Shown here in pieces: positions 37,026-56,689 of a DNA stretch of 64,000 nt (position 1 is the stretch's first letter; each line of letters begins with the position of its first letter). Made by a program: the position numbers and the translations under genes. Where the stretch lies: NCBI RefSeq assembly GCF_014805685.1, contig NC_060885.1, forward strand, positions 14,538,632 to 14,602,631. The letters run 5' to 3'. The DNA comes from Silurus meridionalis. Its lineage: Eukaryota > Chordata > Actinopteri > Siluriformes > Siluridae. The notes beneath the pieces were generated by a model. The model ran no database searches and was not told the origin of the DNA. It saw only the letters and a program-made list of their open reading frames with translations.

Positions 37026-38013
37026 TGCAAACATGAAAAGGTTTACAGGGAACTCAGATGCATGAAAACATTTAAAAAATATACCCATATATTACAGTTA
37101 AATTTTCTGGGGGTGTAGAGAACGTTAGGAGCAGTTTGAGTCTAAGTATTGAGATTGAGATTAATAATTGGTTTTGCAACCAGTGGTGATTTTTCACAAT
37201 GTCAGCACTATTGCATGAAAAGCACAAAAAGCTCAGCTCAACACTTACGCACATTGATACAACAAAGAAGAAAAATTATTTACCTGCTTACCTAAAGGTG
37301 GTCTTCCAGCTTGTGGGATTTGGCAATTGGGAGTAGGTCAGGAAGCTGGAGATTTCATGGCTCATCAGCTAAAATTAAATACATTTATGGTGACTTAAAA
37401 AAATAGTAAAAAAAATATGAAAATATAGTAATTCAGCTTTATTCACAATGCCTCATAAGTGATAGCTGAGCTTGTCAAGTGATGACTTTAAAACATTTTC
37501 TGTTTGTTTCCTCAGGCCTGCGGCTGGGCATTTTTAATGCTGATGACTTTTGTGGCCTTTCTGATAAGAGCAATCAGACCTTGCTTCACTCAAGCCATCT
37601 TTCTGAAAACCAAATACTGGTCCCATTACATCGATACAGAACGCAGGCTCTTCGATGAGACATGCAAAGAGCATGCCAAAAGTTTCGCTAAGGTCTGCAT
37701 TCAACAATATTTTGAGAGCATCAGTGGTGAAATGATGTTGCCCAAGATGATTGTGAAGGACAAGGATGAAAAAGATAAAGGCAACAATGATGAAAAGCCT
37801 CTGAGTGAAGAAGAGAAGCTCCTAGGGATTCGTGAAAAGGACGACATGAATAGAGTTCTGTGGAACTGGCATACCTGTAAACCTGCACTTAGCATACATA
37901 AGTATGGAAAAGATGAAAACACTCACGAGAAGTCAAATTCCCCAGTTCACTTAAATGGTTATCACAGGCCGAGGTCCATGAATGAATGCACTGCGTATTA
38001 TTCCAAGGTCTGA
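35796..38013 (+). CDS. calhm1: Calcium homeostasis modulator 1
   Basis: Voltage-gated, calcium-regulated large-pore channel subunit of the plasma membrane. There are two exons, 35796-36344 and 37516-38013, 348 residues (human 346). The first exon covers the N-terminal helix ([21 protein letters not shown]), three membrane spans and the extracellular loop. The second begins ACGWAFLML (fourth span) and carries [18 protein letters not shown] and the conserved ending YYSKV. Cysteines 41, 43, 126 and 159 needed for the two conserved disulfides are present, as is Asp120 (human Asp121 position). The third loop residue is Ser123 where human has Cys (DGKSFLCAY against DGKCFLCAF). The intron starts directly in (AC)n DNA. 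The reading frame continues past the donor into this repeat, which is not protein. A polyA signal lies at 38097-38102. Confidence 0.94.
36345..36625. repeat. AC-rich minisatellite at the calhm1 donor site
   Basis: Three imperfect units each consist of a spacer ('ctagagactggagtcaa ... ttctacagc') followed by an (AC)n tract. They begin a few bases after the exon 1 splice donor. Confidence 0.9.
36923..37021. repeat. (TC)n-(AC)n compound microsatellite in calhm1 intron
   Basis: CT-rich tract of about 50 bp followed by about 20 AC units. Confidence 0.95.
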
Positions 38014-38214
38014 CTTACAAGAATGGATAACATTTACAATCAATGCAGCAAAATAATGCTATGCACACACCCAAATATAACCTTAGCCTTTACCTCAATA
38101 AACAAATGGAAACCTATTGGCTTCCTGGCAGCTTGGTAGCTATTTGGGAGAATGTCAACTGTTGGATAATGGTTAATGAATGTTTTTAATATTTCTCACT
38201 TTAGACTTTTTTAT

Positions 38215-38370
38215 GGAATATTTACACAGTGGTTGATTGGGCCCCTGAGAAAGGCTCTTAACCCTCTGCTTTAAGGGTTCCATATTATTACTGACTTATT
38301 GCTCTGTTCTCAACTTCTTAACTAGCTGGGATATAAAACAATTTCACTGTGCTGTCCTTCTTTTTCCTCT
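38215..38370. mobile_element. Possible SINE-like fragment
   Basis: 'gagaaaggctcttaaccctctgc' and 'agctgggatataaaacaatttcactgtgctgt' resemble the tail of a common fish SINE-like repeat. It is short and diverged. Confidence 0.4.
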
Positions 38371-39618
38371 TCTTCTAATCATGGGATCTTTTTTAAGGCT
38401 GTGTGAAAAAAACTTCATGGGAATCTGTGTATCACATGGTGAAAGTGTGTATGTTAATATATATCTTTACCAAGAGGTGGTGCTGTTGTGCAATATTGAC
38501 CGCGTTTAAATATCATATTATACGCAAAGATGGCTGGAAAAGCGGATGGGGAAAAAGTCTTCCTAATTATTAAATGTGCTCTTTGTGTGTGCTATCTCAG
38601 CTAAAGCAGATGTAAATGATCTTTTTGGACCCTTTTTATAGATTTTGCTTGACACAGGTTTTAGACTGCGAGGAATTTCTCTCTTTTTACTCTTAGTGTT
38701 TGCCTGGTTAGTGGTTTCGCCCTGCAGCCTCTTTTCGTGCTTTGAGTTTCCTGACCACATGTTTTGAATACTTCTGTTTTCCACTGGATTTGAAACCATT
38801 CACCAGCCCAACTCACGGAATATTCCTGCTGAGGAAAGAGATTTTAAAGACTGTTTTCTTACTTTCTTTTTAATTTGGGCACTGTTTTATAGTGATGTAT
38901 GTGCATGTGACTTTCTTTTATACTAAATTTTAGCCTCTAATTCTAATTAAAACCTGTGGGATCCTTGGAAAATTTACACCTCTTAGTCGTGGACCGTAGG
39001 TTTGTATGACTTTTTTGTCTCTGTTAACTTTACTCTGTTACTTTTCCTGTACATGGCTATATAAACTCTTAATGTAACTATAGTACTTTGAATTTAAATG
39101 CAATGTTATATAACTCAAAATGTGTCTTCTTGAAACCTACACTGGACACATCAGTGCTCTGAAGAAAGAAAAGAGTAAAATTGTGAATAGTACATTTATG
39201 AAGAGCAAAGTAGTACAAATAAAAAGTACTGTTTATTCTACCTCTCTAGTCTTATTTCAGTAATAGTTTAAAAGAGTAACTACGTGCTGTTCTTCTCAAA
39301 CACTCCATCTGATGGTATCAGCATTAACCTTTAGCAGCTTTTTCTTTTATTTTTTTTTAATAAGGCACACTATTGTTGCTTTAATGTCATCCATGTCCTT
39401 GCTTGCCTTAGGGCTTTCATGTTACAACTTGTTTTACTGTGGTTTCCCAGGTATGTCTACACCAATCCAATTCAAATATATTCCCACTCTGTATTTCTTT
39501 TACAGGGACTTGGAAATTTTAGATCCAAGATCAGATTTTTTTAAGCAACAGAACACCAAATTCCTTCATCAGCAGCACACAACTACCAAAGGTAGGACTT
39601 AACAGGAAGTAGGATTAC
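38371..39618. other. calhm1-calhm2 intergenic region
   Basis: AT-rich, with no recognised coding exon. The last few hundred bases are probably the calhm2 promoter and 5' UTR. Confidence 0.4.
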
Positions 39619-41390
39619 ATGGCTGCGTTTATTTCCGAAAATTTTAAATTTGCTGCTCTTTTTTTCAAGAGTAAGGATGTGGTGATCTTCAATGGGCTTA
39701 TAGCCCTGGGGACAGTGTGTAGTCAAACAGCATACAACATATTTGCCTTCGATTGTCCATGCTCTGCAAAGAGAAATTATATGTATGGCTTAGCTGCTAT
39801 TGGCGTGCCAGCCATAGCATTCTTTTTAATTGGAGTAATGATTAATCGTAGCACCTGGGACCTTATTTCAGAGTGTCGCATTAGAAAATGCCGGAAACTT
39901 TCTGGGGCTGCTGCTTTTGCTCTGCTGGGTTCAATAGTGGGGCGTGCAGCAGTGGCCCCAGTTACATGGTCTGTAATCTCACTCCTCAGAGGAGAGGCTT
40001 ATGTTTGTGCTCTTAGTGAATTTGTGGATCCTCAGTCTTTGGAAAACTTTCCTTTTACTACCCAAAGTCCTATTATCATGGCCCAGTTTCCCTGTAAGGA
40101 TGTGCCTGCAGAGCTGCTACACTTTTGGAAACAAATCGAACGCCGACTCAAGTATGAATCTCAGGTAACAAATCCAAATTACAATGACTATTAGTAATAT
40201 TTATTTTTACAAGATAAATCAACTCATTAACATAAAAACTCTCATTTACAAAAGTGACCTGATCAAGAAGGTAATTGTTGAACAAACATCAATTAAAGAC
40301 ACAATAACATTGCATATGTTACGAATCCCCACATCTCATGAGAGTGAAGAAGAATAAGTGAAAATAAACTCAATCAAGCAATCAAAACAGAATAACACAT
40401 TATATACTATCTATAAACTTTAATGGTATTTCTTTAGTGTCACATTTAGAAACTCCCAAGGAGGAACATCATTTTATGATATATTTTTTTCGGATCTTAT
40501 TCCTTACTGTTTTTTTTTTTTTTACTAGATTTTACTAGAAGACCTGCACACCAGCAGTTTCTTAAATACCCAAACCAGCTGGTCTGACACCAACAATCAT
40601 GCAACAAAGATAACACTTTTTGTGATGTTTGATGTGAACAATAATTGCAACAATTGAACCTATATCTGCATTCTATTTTTTATTTTTTTTTTGCATTGTG
40701 CTGCTGCAACATGATTATTTAATAACTGCATGAATGTGCAGGTGTACAGCTGTTCCTAATAAAGTGGGTGGTAAATGTACGTGTGCATAAAATGTTTTAG
40801 AACATTTGTATTTCTAAGACGTGTCATTGATTGTAATATAAATGTTTATTAAAGGCTGTTACACAAAGAGCTTTCTTATAATTCACATCCCCTCAGTAGT
40901 TTCATTGAGGTAGATGTTTTATATGCTTTGCCACTTACGTATTTATAACTTATATTGTTAATTTGTTGTTTGTCTCCAGCTGTTAGGATGGATGTTAGTG
41001 GCTATCGTGTCGTTCTCTGTGTTCCTGGTGATGTGTGTAAAGCGTTGCTGCTCTCCTCTGGGCTACCAGCAGGAGGCATACTGGTCCACATATCGGGCGA
41101 GCGAGCACGCTCTTTTCCAGCGCACAGCTGAGGTTCATGCTAAGCTCTGCGCTGCTGAGAACATCAAGAGCTTCTTTGGGTTTGTTGCTTTGGAGGACGA
41201 AGAAAAGGGTCTTCAAGCAACATGCAAGGGGGTTAAAAATGGAATTTCCAGTCTGGAGTGGAACCAGATAACAGGAGTTTACTTATATAGAGAGAATAAA
41301 GGGACTCCCCTGTACAGTCGCCTCAATAAATGGGCCAAATACACAATTGGGAACAACACTGAAGACACTGAGATGGACATGTTAGGTTAA
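39619..41390 (+). CDS. calhm2: Calcium homeostasis modulator 2
   Basis: Large-pore channel family member. In mammals it is linked to ATP release from glia. Two exons, 39619-40164 and 40980-41390, give 318 residues (human 323). The first exon starts MAAFISENFKFAALFFKSKD and includes VIFNGLIALGTV, FDCPCSAKRNYMYGLAAIGVPA, GRAAVAPVTWSVISLLRGEAYVCALSEFVDP and FPCKD. The four family cysteines sit at 46, 48, 130 and 159. The second exon holds the fourth span, the SPLGYQQEAYWSTYRASEHALFQRTAEVHAK region and NQITGVYLYRENKGTPLYSRL near the end. Arginine replaces the CALHM1 aspartate in the third-span loop, as in other CALHM2 proteins. The frame runs 30 bases past the donor into the intron. PolyA candidates are at 42871 and 42891. 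Confidence 0.94.
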
Positions 41391-41879
41391 GGAGTGGCCA
41401 TTTACAGTAATCGACTACCTTATTGAAATTTCTTGTGGATAATGACTGTATTCATTAACAAGATACAGTTCTGTAACTGAAAGTCTATTACAGTATGTTG
41501 TGTTTGTCTTTCCTGCACAGATCAGAGTAGTGAATGAATGTTCAGTATGATTATTACATGAGATCTACATACATTAATAATTTCTTTAGCTTGATGATTG
41601 TGTGATACAGTTACAGATACAGAAATGTGCATTAATACACAATGCATACTAAAGCAGCTTTTTTGATTTATTAAGGATGTAAGACATTGAAAACGTTTTT
41701 AACAATGTATGGGCTATTTATATTTTTTTACTTTGTTATGAGAAGGATTGTATATTGGTTTCTTCAATATTTTTATTGAATTGGATTTTTTAATACTTAA
41801 TAACTAGCAACAAACCAACATCGGATTAAATACCCTATAAGTGTTATTTTGAGAATGCACTGAATTTTATCTCAGGTGG

Positions 41880-42035
41880 GTTTTATGGTGAAACATTGAG
41901 TAGCACTGCAACCTCATAGCTCTAGGCTAGGGCTTTAGATTTAATCCTGTACACAACATTCACAACAGTGTTTCCCAGGATTGCATGGGTGTCCTTCAGG
42001 TTCTTCAGTTTCTGTCCACTGTTTTAAAAGACAGT

Positions 42036-42066
<31 letters not shown>

Positions 42067-42160
42067 TTGTGTGGTTAATTGTCCTGCCATGCATCTGGGA
42101 TTGGCTCCAGATTCACCACAAGCCTAACCACAATAAAACAGTAACCCGAGATGTATGAAT
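41880..42160. mobile_element. Degenerate SINE-like repeat split by (GT)n
   Basis: 'gagtagcactgcaacctcatagc ... tttcccaggattgcatgggtg ... gttaattgtcctgccatgc ... tctgggattggctccag' follows the order of a widespread fish SINE-like repeat. A (GT)n tract at 42037-42072 lies inside it. Confidence 0.55.
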
Positions 42161-43060
42161 CAATTTTATCTCAGGTAGGCCCTAGGCTGTTGTTAGATGT
42201 TAAACAATACATGTAAAAACATTCACACTGTACTGTGCTACAGTATATTATTTGTATTATATTTGATGTGCATGTGTTGAATATGAACATTCCTAAACCC
42301 TATATAAGCCATAAATTAGGCATCAGAAGTTTGGGTTTAAGACAGTTAGTTGGGTTTCTATTCACATTGCTAATTGCAGCTTCAGATGGTTCTTGCATAT
42401 CCTTTGTTAACACATGCAGTGGTAAAAAACCTGACAACCACAACGTAGGCTTCTGCTAAAAATAGCTGCCTCACTTTGGTCTTGAGATGTTACTTTTCAA
42501 ATGTGCTTAGAAAGTATGCTTCCTAACTGTATAGACTTTAATTTGAAAATCTGGGACCACAACCTGTAATTAGTTATAATTAAATACACACAAGGACACT
42601 ATTTAAGTGTTTGTTTGTAAAAGAGAACAATTACTATAACAGTTATTATTTTTATTCTTTGAATTAGTAGTAGTAACTTCAACTCAGTTGTTTGAATCTA
42701 TAAATCTATCTTTTCTATACTTTGCCCATATTATTTCATGATTTCTTTTGTTTCTGTAGTTTGCCTGGGTGTTGTTTCTAACAAAAAACAATCAAGCTAT
42801 TATTCAGATTTTGAATGTTAAACCTTACTGATTGATAGTTGTTACAGTTACTGGTTGATGGTAATGTAAAAATAAACTGTGGTGAAAGACAATAAAAAAT
42901 ACTGTCTCACTTTCTCTCTCCCTTCATTTCTGTCTGCTTCTTTCACAGTGTGCTCAAACTCGGTTTATTTTTCTGTGTAGGTCACCAGAGGAGCTAAACG
43001 ACTCCCATTCCTTTCACAACCTTGCAGAACGCAGCAGCCTGGCCGCTGTCACCTCCTAAT
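42161..43060. other. Intergenic DNA after calhm2
   Basis: Contains calhm2 polyA signals. No coding exon is recognised. Confidence 0.4.
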
Positions 43061-43110
43061 AGCCCGCAGCTGCAGAGGGCAGGAGGCTGAGAGAGCATGA
43101 GTCAGAGACA

Positions 43111-43147
<37 letters not shown>

Positions 43148-44191
43148 AGGGGGTGGGTGAAAGGAGAGCTGTGATGCAGTCGTCAAATCACATGAGCAGA
43201 GATCTGTTTACAAACTGAACAGGCAAGAAGTGCTCGACACCATTATGAGCACCTAGAGCTGGAAGAGAGGATCAGGAAAACACTGGACCTGAGGGAGCAC
43301 ACACATACAAGGTGGACCCCATTTCCTCCAACTGTCATTTTCTTTCTGCTCCTCTTTTCTTGTATGAAGGGGAGAGAGCAAGACAGATGGTGAAGAGGGG
43401 TGCGAGTCATCACCAGCACAAAGCCACTTTCGAAGCAGGTAAATTCATGCAGGAATTCAGCCTGACTACATCTTCTTCTTTGTGATCAAGACAGAAAGAC
43501 TGTCTTTGGGAAAAAGGACAAGAAAACCAGGTGGAGCGTGAGAAAGGTGGGAGAAGGCAACACATGGACAAATGAATCTTTTGACACTGTGAAGGTAGAG
43601 CAAAGTAGTGCCATAAGTTTATGCCTTGTATATGTGCTCAGCCAGAAGAACACAGAACACTTGGTTTTATTGTATTTGAAATGGCAAGAACTATAAGAAA
43701 GCCAATTATGAACAACACACTTCATACTACAATCTAACCTGTCTTAAAAATCGAGCTACAAAAGGACTGTTTAATGTTCCAGAAACTGAAGTTTGGTTTC
43801 AGAGCAAGACTTTATTAAACTCAAAACCATACTATGTATTAAGTATCATGTTGCATGTTTTTAAAGAAAAGACAAAGTGAACATTTAAATCTCTGTTCCA
43901 AATCTGAACTGGAAAAGTCTGTTACTTGCCTTCAACCAAGAAAACAAGCTCATCCTGCCTCCATGCAAATGGACACGGGAATGTGGTGGGTGCTCATAAT
44001 ATGTTAACCAGAGACAGTGAGGATTTCATGAGCTGTAGCTTTGTTGTGGGAGTTTCAGCAAACCAGAGTCCAGATTCTTTATTCGATTTTTGAAAGGGAA
44101 TAAAGCTAACTCTCTGGCTCATTTTAACACTGTCTCTTTGGAACCTATTATCGATTAGCTGGATCGACTGAAATATTCTGGCATCTGGTTC
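43060..44191 (+). promoter_or_regulatory. Likely 5' UTR and promoter region of the RNF122-like gene
   Basis: GC-richer, with a (GA)n tract at 43117-43143 and a possible donor after 43431-43439 (GCAG|GTAAAT). No conserved protein is seen before the start codon at 44192. The exon structure is not resolved. Confidence 0.35.
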
Positions 44192-50445
<6,254 letters not shown>

Positions 50446-50944
50446 CAGAAGAGGCATGGTGTCAGGAAAAGAAAGATAGAAGAACCTTTCGTCATGTTGA
50501 ACGTCTTCAGCTGTAATCAAGCACAATGCTAAAAAAAAAAAAAACAGTGTCACATGATATCATGTAGCCAATTACAATATCTACCAACTTTCTTTCTACC
50601 ACTTCAAAAAAAGTGTTTAACGAGGACTTTTGACTCAAGGATGTCTTAAAAGTCTGAAAACATTTAGCCATGCAGCTAGCCTTAATAAAATTAAGGCTAT
50701 AAGGATGGGTGAAGAGAGCAGGGTTTGAATTTTAATTAAGCTGCACAATACAATGATGCATTGAGAAGACATAGCTTAATACACAACACTGTTCACAACA
50801 CTGCCCATGGCAGAGGACACTATATTATCACTAATAAGAAATCATTATATGAACAAATTTGTGAAAAGCAAGTATTTTGGTGTCCCAATCCTGGCCCAGT
50901 TGGAAATCATTTTATAATATTTTCATATATTCATATATATAATC

Positions 50945-51030
50945 TTCAGTAACCTCATCCTTAGCAGGGTCATGAGAGATCCGGAGTCTATTCTAGGAAC
51001 ACTAGCTGTGAGGCTCAAATACACCTTGGA
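50945..51030. mobile_element. SINE-like fragment
   Basis: 'cagggtcatgagagatccggagtctattc' and 'acaccttggatgggtt' match the diagnostic end of a common fish SINE-like repeat. Confidence 0.5.
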
Positions 51031-51638
51031 TGGGTTGCGTAGTCAATCATAGTACAGAGAAACCAAACGTTACCAGATTCACTTACAACATTTTGATCTC
51101 GCCAAAATGTGTCTGTGAAATAAAATAGTGGATTCAGGACCAGGTTTGGGTGAACTGGTGTTTTCAGGCAGTTTTTAAGTTATTTAGAAGTAGCTATTTT
51201 ATATTGAATGCATTCCTTAATAAAGTGTAAAATTTCAGTAATGGATCATGATGTTATTTGTATTTTTTTCATAAAGCATGGATTTATCATGAAAAAAAGG
51301 AAATACTAGTGTTTGTGTGTGATTCGATTTGGATTATTATGATGTCATATATTATCTGACTCCCATTAATTTTATAATAAAAGCAGAATTAAGGTCTTTT
51401 ACGTAAGGCTGAATTACAAATGCAATAAAAATCCCTTTTTCATGGCCAAATTCAACAAATTCCTGTGGTGATTTCTTTGCTACATTGTATGGCAATTCTT
51501 GTTGTTTTGTGTTAATGGGTGAGCCATTTGACTTATCAACAGGACATTCCATACCGTTTATTTTAGCAAGGTCTCTGTAAGATTCCCTCAAAGATGGTCT
51601 TCCTGACTAAATGTTGTTATCTTCTCTTCACAATGAGT

Positions 51639-51683
<45 letters not shown>

Positions 51684-52640
51684 TCTCACTATGAGCTGCA
51701 CCCCACAAACAGAACAGAGCTGCCAGGGTCATTATGTGTGGATCATTGTGCAACATAGTGCATTGTGAACATACACACTGCTCTCAACAAGCACTGTGAA
51801 AAAGCAGACACACTCTTCTCTTACAAACCCAGACAATGACTGGTGAATATAACAGTCACCTATTCAGCAAAGTTAATAGGCACCAAACAAAATAATATCG
51901 GTAGCAGGGAAATTGACGACGAGTCAGATACAAACTATAAATTTTTCACAGTGTTTTAGATTCATTTGTGCAAATATTTTAAAATGTTTTTTTATTTTTT
52001 TATTTTTATTTTTTATTTTTTTACAAAATACAGATTGGTGACTAATCTGTAAAATGTGTGGTATTGCTGCCATGGTTATGGTCCACTAGTTTACTTTGGG
52101 GAAAGATTCAATGCAAATCAATTCAAAGTTATTGTGACTGATTATCTTTATCCTAGTAATACTTCAATCCTGATGGCAGTGGTCACTCACAGGATTTGAT
52201 AAATAAATTTGAACATCAATGGATCATTTTGGAATGATGAGTTACATGGTGTTCTCTACCACAATCAACAAAATGCCATCTGAGGGAGATCTTGTTGAAG
52301 AACAGGCTTCATCTATATCACAGTTCAAAAGACTTATAGAAGCTGTTGTGAGTGTTTGTGGGTGGTCAGCACCTTACTAAGATGCTTTATTCTGTTTGTT
52401 TCCAATCTTTCGGAAATAACATTTAAATCCAGCATAATAACAATAATAACTTTTTTTTTCTGTTGGGTGAAATGACTATTCCTTCTTTTGGTAAACACTT
52501 AAATGCAGTATTCACAAGACTACATAAAACCTGACATAAACTTAAACATACATAAATAATAATTCTGTTAGGCATAAGCTGAATACTTATGATGTGCATA
52601 AAATCAATATCCATTACTACCCATAAATATTATAAACACA
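51031..52640. other. Intergenic DNA between the RNF122-like gene and atoh7, part 1
   Basis: AT-rich, with a (GA)n tract at 51642-51680. No conserved coding exon is recognised. Confidence 0.4.
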
Positions 52641-52644
52641 TTCC

Positions 52645-52910
52645 AGCATGATAATGCCCCTGTACACAAAACGACATCCAGGAAGACAAGATTTGCCAAG
52701 GTTGAAGTGAAGAACTGAAGAGACATGACCTCAACCTTAATGAACTCCTTTAAGTTGAGTTAGAACTGTGGACTATGTGCCAGAACTCACTCAGCATCCA
52801 CACATACACACTTAAGCGGAATGCTTAGAAAAGTGGGTGTTATAATAGAAGAAAAGCACATGTTTTAGTAGCATTTATCAGGTGTGCACATACTTTTATG
52901 ATGTATGTCG
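52645..52910. mobile_element. Degenerate fish interspersed repeat, related to 20330-20815
   Basis: 'ccagcatgataatgcccctg', 'gatttgccaaggttgaagtg' and the end 'ggtgtgcacatacttttatg' mark a diverged copy of the same family. Confidence 0.6.
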
Positions 52911-53392
52911 TTTTTGCACACAGATATAAAGTAAGTTCTAATGATCTACTACAGTAAGTCAGTTTGTGATCATTAATGGTAAAATATCAAAGCTTATGTA
53001 ATTGTAGGTTGGGAAAAGAATTTAGGGAAATTCTTTTGAACACAATAAATGATTCACTTGTTATTCTGAAAGCTTTCCACTTTAAAATGAAAGGTTATTT
53101 AACTGTACATCTAAATAGAGCAATAGTTCAGCAGACGTCATTTCTTGCCAGACTGATGTCTTTTTAATGATACAGTCATAGCCTGGGGTAAATATACTAA
53201 AGCTATGAGTCAAAATTATAGTAGATTAGAATCGTCACACGGTTAACACGCATCTGAATAGGAATATGACGCATAATAACTCAACATTAAACACAACAGC
53301 AAAATAATTTGGCTCTTGTAAACTTGTAACCGTGACTTCTTTGCAGCAGATGCAGAATGAAATCTAATTTTTTTGTGTTTCTTTCTTCTCAG

Positions 53393-53513
53393 AGGAAGTG
53401 AACATATGCCTGAGCTGCACAGATCTGTTAGGAGATATGACGACGCTGCTTGCTACAGCATGTTGCAGTTCATCTCAGGTTTAGAAAGTGCCAGACTGAA
53501 ACTACAGCAGTAG
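53393..53513 (+). other. Orphan exon-like open segment
   Basis: A good acceptor (TTTCTTCTCAG) is followed by 39 open codons read in phase 1 (A|GGA...), beginning GSEHMPELHRSVRRYDDAAC and ending LKLQQ before TAG. No family is recognised. The phase would fit splicing from the RNF122-like exon ending at 49866, but no evidence shows that this happens. It may be chance. Confidence 0.2.
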
Positions 53514-54117
53514 AGATGAGACACAAAGACCACAGACAACAAGAGTTTCAAAACTGTGCTAAAATTCTGTTTACTGCATTAGTCAAACATCATTTGTTTT
53601 GCATTTGTTAGTTAGATTGTATACAACAAGTAACATTCAAATCGAAGTTTAATGTTGGATTAGCTGTGTTATTATATATAAAACAACATTTTGAAAATTA
53701 AATCCAAATTTTTTTATTTGCTTTGTTTGTAATACGCCCATAAACTAAAGAAAAAATAATATGTGCCCTCTGCTGACCAGATCCATTCCCTACAGCTCCA
53801 CCCACTGACTGGGAACAACTAAATTAGAATCATGTGGGAGCCATTGAGAACACTGAGAGAAAAAAGATTGAGGATTTGTGAGTCATCTGAATAAATGTTA
53901 TGGCATAAATAAAGCTATTTTACAGATAGAGTGGGTAAAAAAAACTTCTGAGGTTTCATAACTATTTGTAGCCAATCTTCCATCTAAGGTGAGAAGTAAA
54001 ACCAAACCATAGCAGCTAATGTCTTCCCACTTGACAACCTGAGTCATTCCCTTTCATTTGTCTGTAACATTGACAATGTAATGTGCTAGAACATATATGT
54101 AAAATATTTCAGATAAC

Positions 54118-54219
54118 ATGGTGAGAAACGGAGAGAAGAACTTTTCAGGATTTCTTTCACTTTGGTTGTTTGCATCGGCTATTCTCCTCATTCTACACCA
54201 CTTAAATCTAAAACCATGA
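54118..54219 (+). other. Very short open frame with a hydrophobic segment
   Basis: 33 codons (MVRNGEKNFSGFLSLWLFAS...), with a hydrophobic middle and an acceptor-like TTTCAG just upstream. It is too short to assert, and no family is recognised. Confidence 0.12.
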
Positions 54220-55633
54220 AGGGATCATCAGCTTCTCACTGTAAGGGAGCACTTTACGTTTCCATTAAAAACCCTACAAGCAGATAAATATTTGCATAAT
54301 ATACTGTATTGATTTGCTTAACACTGTTTTTTTCAAAATAATTTTGCAAATTATTTGTGCTATGATGGCATTTACTGTAAAGCTTACAGGTTATAAAATA
54401 TTTGAAGTACCTTTAAAAAGAGTGCATAATAACCACTAAATGTATTCAGTTTATTCCACTGTTAATGCACTAAGTACTGTAAAAGGAAATAGCAAATAGA
54501 GTTCTGTGATTTATTATTTCACCCTCAGAAAACAGTCACCCAATGAGAACGTAACTTTTTAAACAATTATTATGAAATATATCATGAACCAGAATGATCA
54601 GTAGCAAAGTGTTTTCGCTTTGACTTTTATAATCTTCAAGAAGAGTAAAGCTCATGGATTGTTTGTTGAAAGCCCATTATTAATATTTACATTTATATTT
54701 ATATTAGGTGTCCTGTAGGTGGCGGATTGAAAATCTAAAACAAAACATTAAAATATACTTAAAATCCCTTGAAATATACGGGATTAGTTTGATGATCAGT
54801 GTGTTTAAAGGTGTATTTAACACATTATGGGTAATCTTAGTTAGCTCATTCTCAGCATTCCTAAATTGCTTATGTAACCTTTCTGTTAACATCTTTTATA
54901 TTTACTGATTTTAATTAGCAATGTTTTATATGGTACGTTGGACCATGCTAGCCCATTCCCAGAGGATGAAATTTATTAAATGGAAATAAAAACAAACAAT
55001 GCACAAGTTAGGAGAGATTGATGTCACCAAGCACTTACTAACATATTTTAATGGTTCACAGTTTGATAGTTAATCAAATTATTATTATTTTTTGTGCTGG
55101 AATGTTCTTTATGTAATGATGGGGTGTGCTTTTATAGAAAAATTAAAAAATGACAGCACAACACATGACAGAATAACCGCTTCAGCAATTAGATGGATTA
55201 TTTTCACATCCCTGTGTAGAAAACATATGGCTAGAGGGGTGGAAAAATGTTGTTTAACCTGTCATGGGCTTACTGAAGTGTCACTGCATATTCCTCACAA
55301 CTTCATGTATTAAGAAATTCCTTGAAATCCCAAAAAATATTCCAAAATATATTTGTTTAAAATCTTTTGTATCTAGCTTCATTTACAGTGCAGTCCTGTA
55401 GTCCAGTAGTCCAATTAGAAATAAGAGTAATAGAGTTCCTATTACACCTACTAGCCACTTTATTAGAAACTGCATGCTAATACTGTGCATTCCTTTGTGA
55501 TTCTGTTCATGATTGGTATGATGACAAAATTGCTGCTGCAGATTTACACATTCATGATTAACATCTGAAATCAAATGAATTCAAAACTCGACACGCTGTT
55601 AATTGCTGTAGGAGAGGATTTTATTGAATTGTA

Positions 55634-55756
<123 letters not shown>

Positions 55757-55759
55757 CAT

Positions 55760-56680
55760 TTTATGTGTGTAGAGTACAAATGTTTATTCTCAGTATTATT
55801 TCTGCTTAAAGGTGTAGAGGGCATCAAATCATCAAAGTCCATTTAAAAATTAGGTTAAATAATGTATTCATTATATAAGGGTGTCTAGCTCATTTTACTT
55901 TTATAATTGATTTGTCAAAGTAATGGAAAAGCATAGGTTCATTGGCTAATTAAGTGAACTAATCCTATCAGCCTAAAGGGAAAAAGGCTCAGATAGGCAT
56001 GAAATTGCATTCACCTTGTGTGCCCTAATTACAGCCACCAGCACCATCTCACCATATGTTCCTTTCAGAGCTGTTTTATGGCATATATAGAAGGCAGTGA
56101 TTTCATTTTAATGCATTGTATCTCTCTATGACTAATATAGATTTATATTTATAAATAGCTTAGTTAGCCAACTAAACTATTTATGTACTTTATCCTATTC
56201 TCTTGTTGCTTTTGTCAGTATTTCTGAATTTCCTGTAGGTTATATAAAAATGTGTTCATTTATTCATTACCAACAAAATAAAAAACACTGTACCTTATTT
56301 AAATGAGCAGAGAGTAGAAATTGTTCATAAATCATTTAGGCCTTTTCATTGCATTTTAGAATTAACCTTTAGAAATTATTGTATTGTTATTTATCATTCA
56401 AAATAGATATGCTTATCTACTGAAATTTAAGCAAAAATGGTTGCATCAGAAGGTAATTTGATTAACAATTTGACCAAAAAAGTAATTTTGTCCTAATAAT
56501 TCTCATACTATGCGTTCTTTACAAAGCAGTCGCAGTATTAACTATTGATGTTTGTAAGTCCTTTATGCAATCTATAAGAGAAAGTCTAAATTTCCAAATC
56601 CTAAGCATATTACACAATAAATAGACCTTCTCACTTTCCTTTTTAAAGAATTAAATCCTTATCCATTGCATTAATCTGTG
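55760..56680. other. Intergenic DNA upstream of atoh7, part 2
   Basis: AT-rich, with nothing recognisable as coding. Confidence 0.4.
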
Positions 56681-56689
56681 CACACATGC

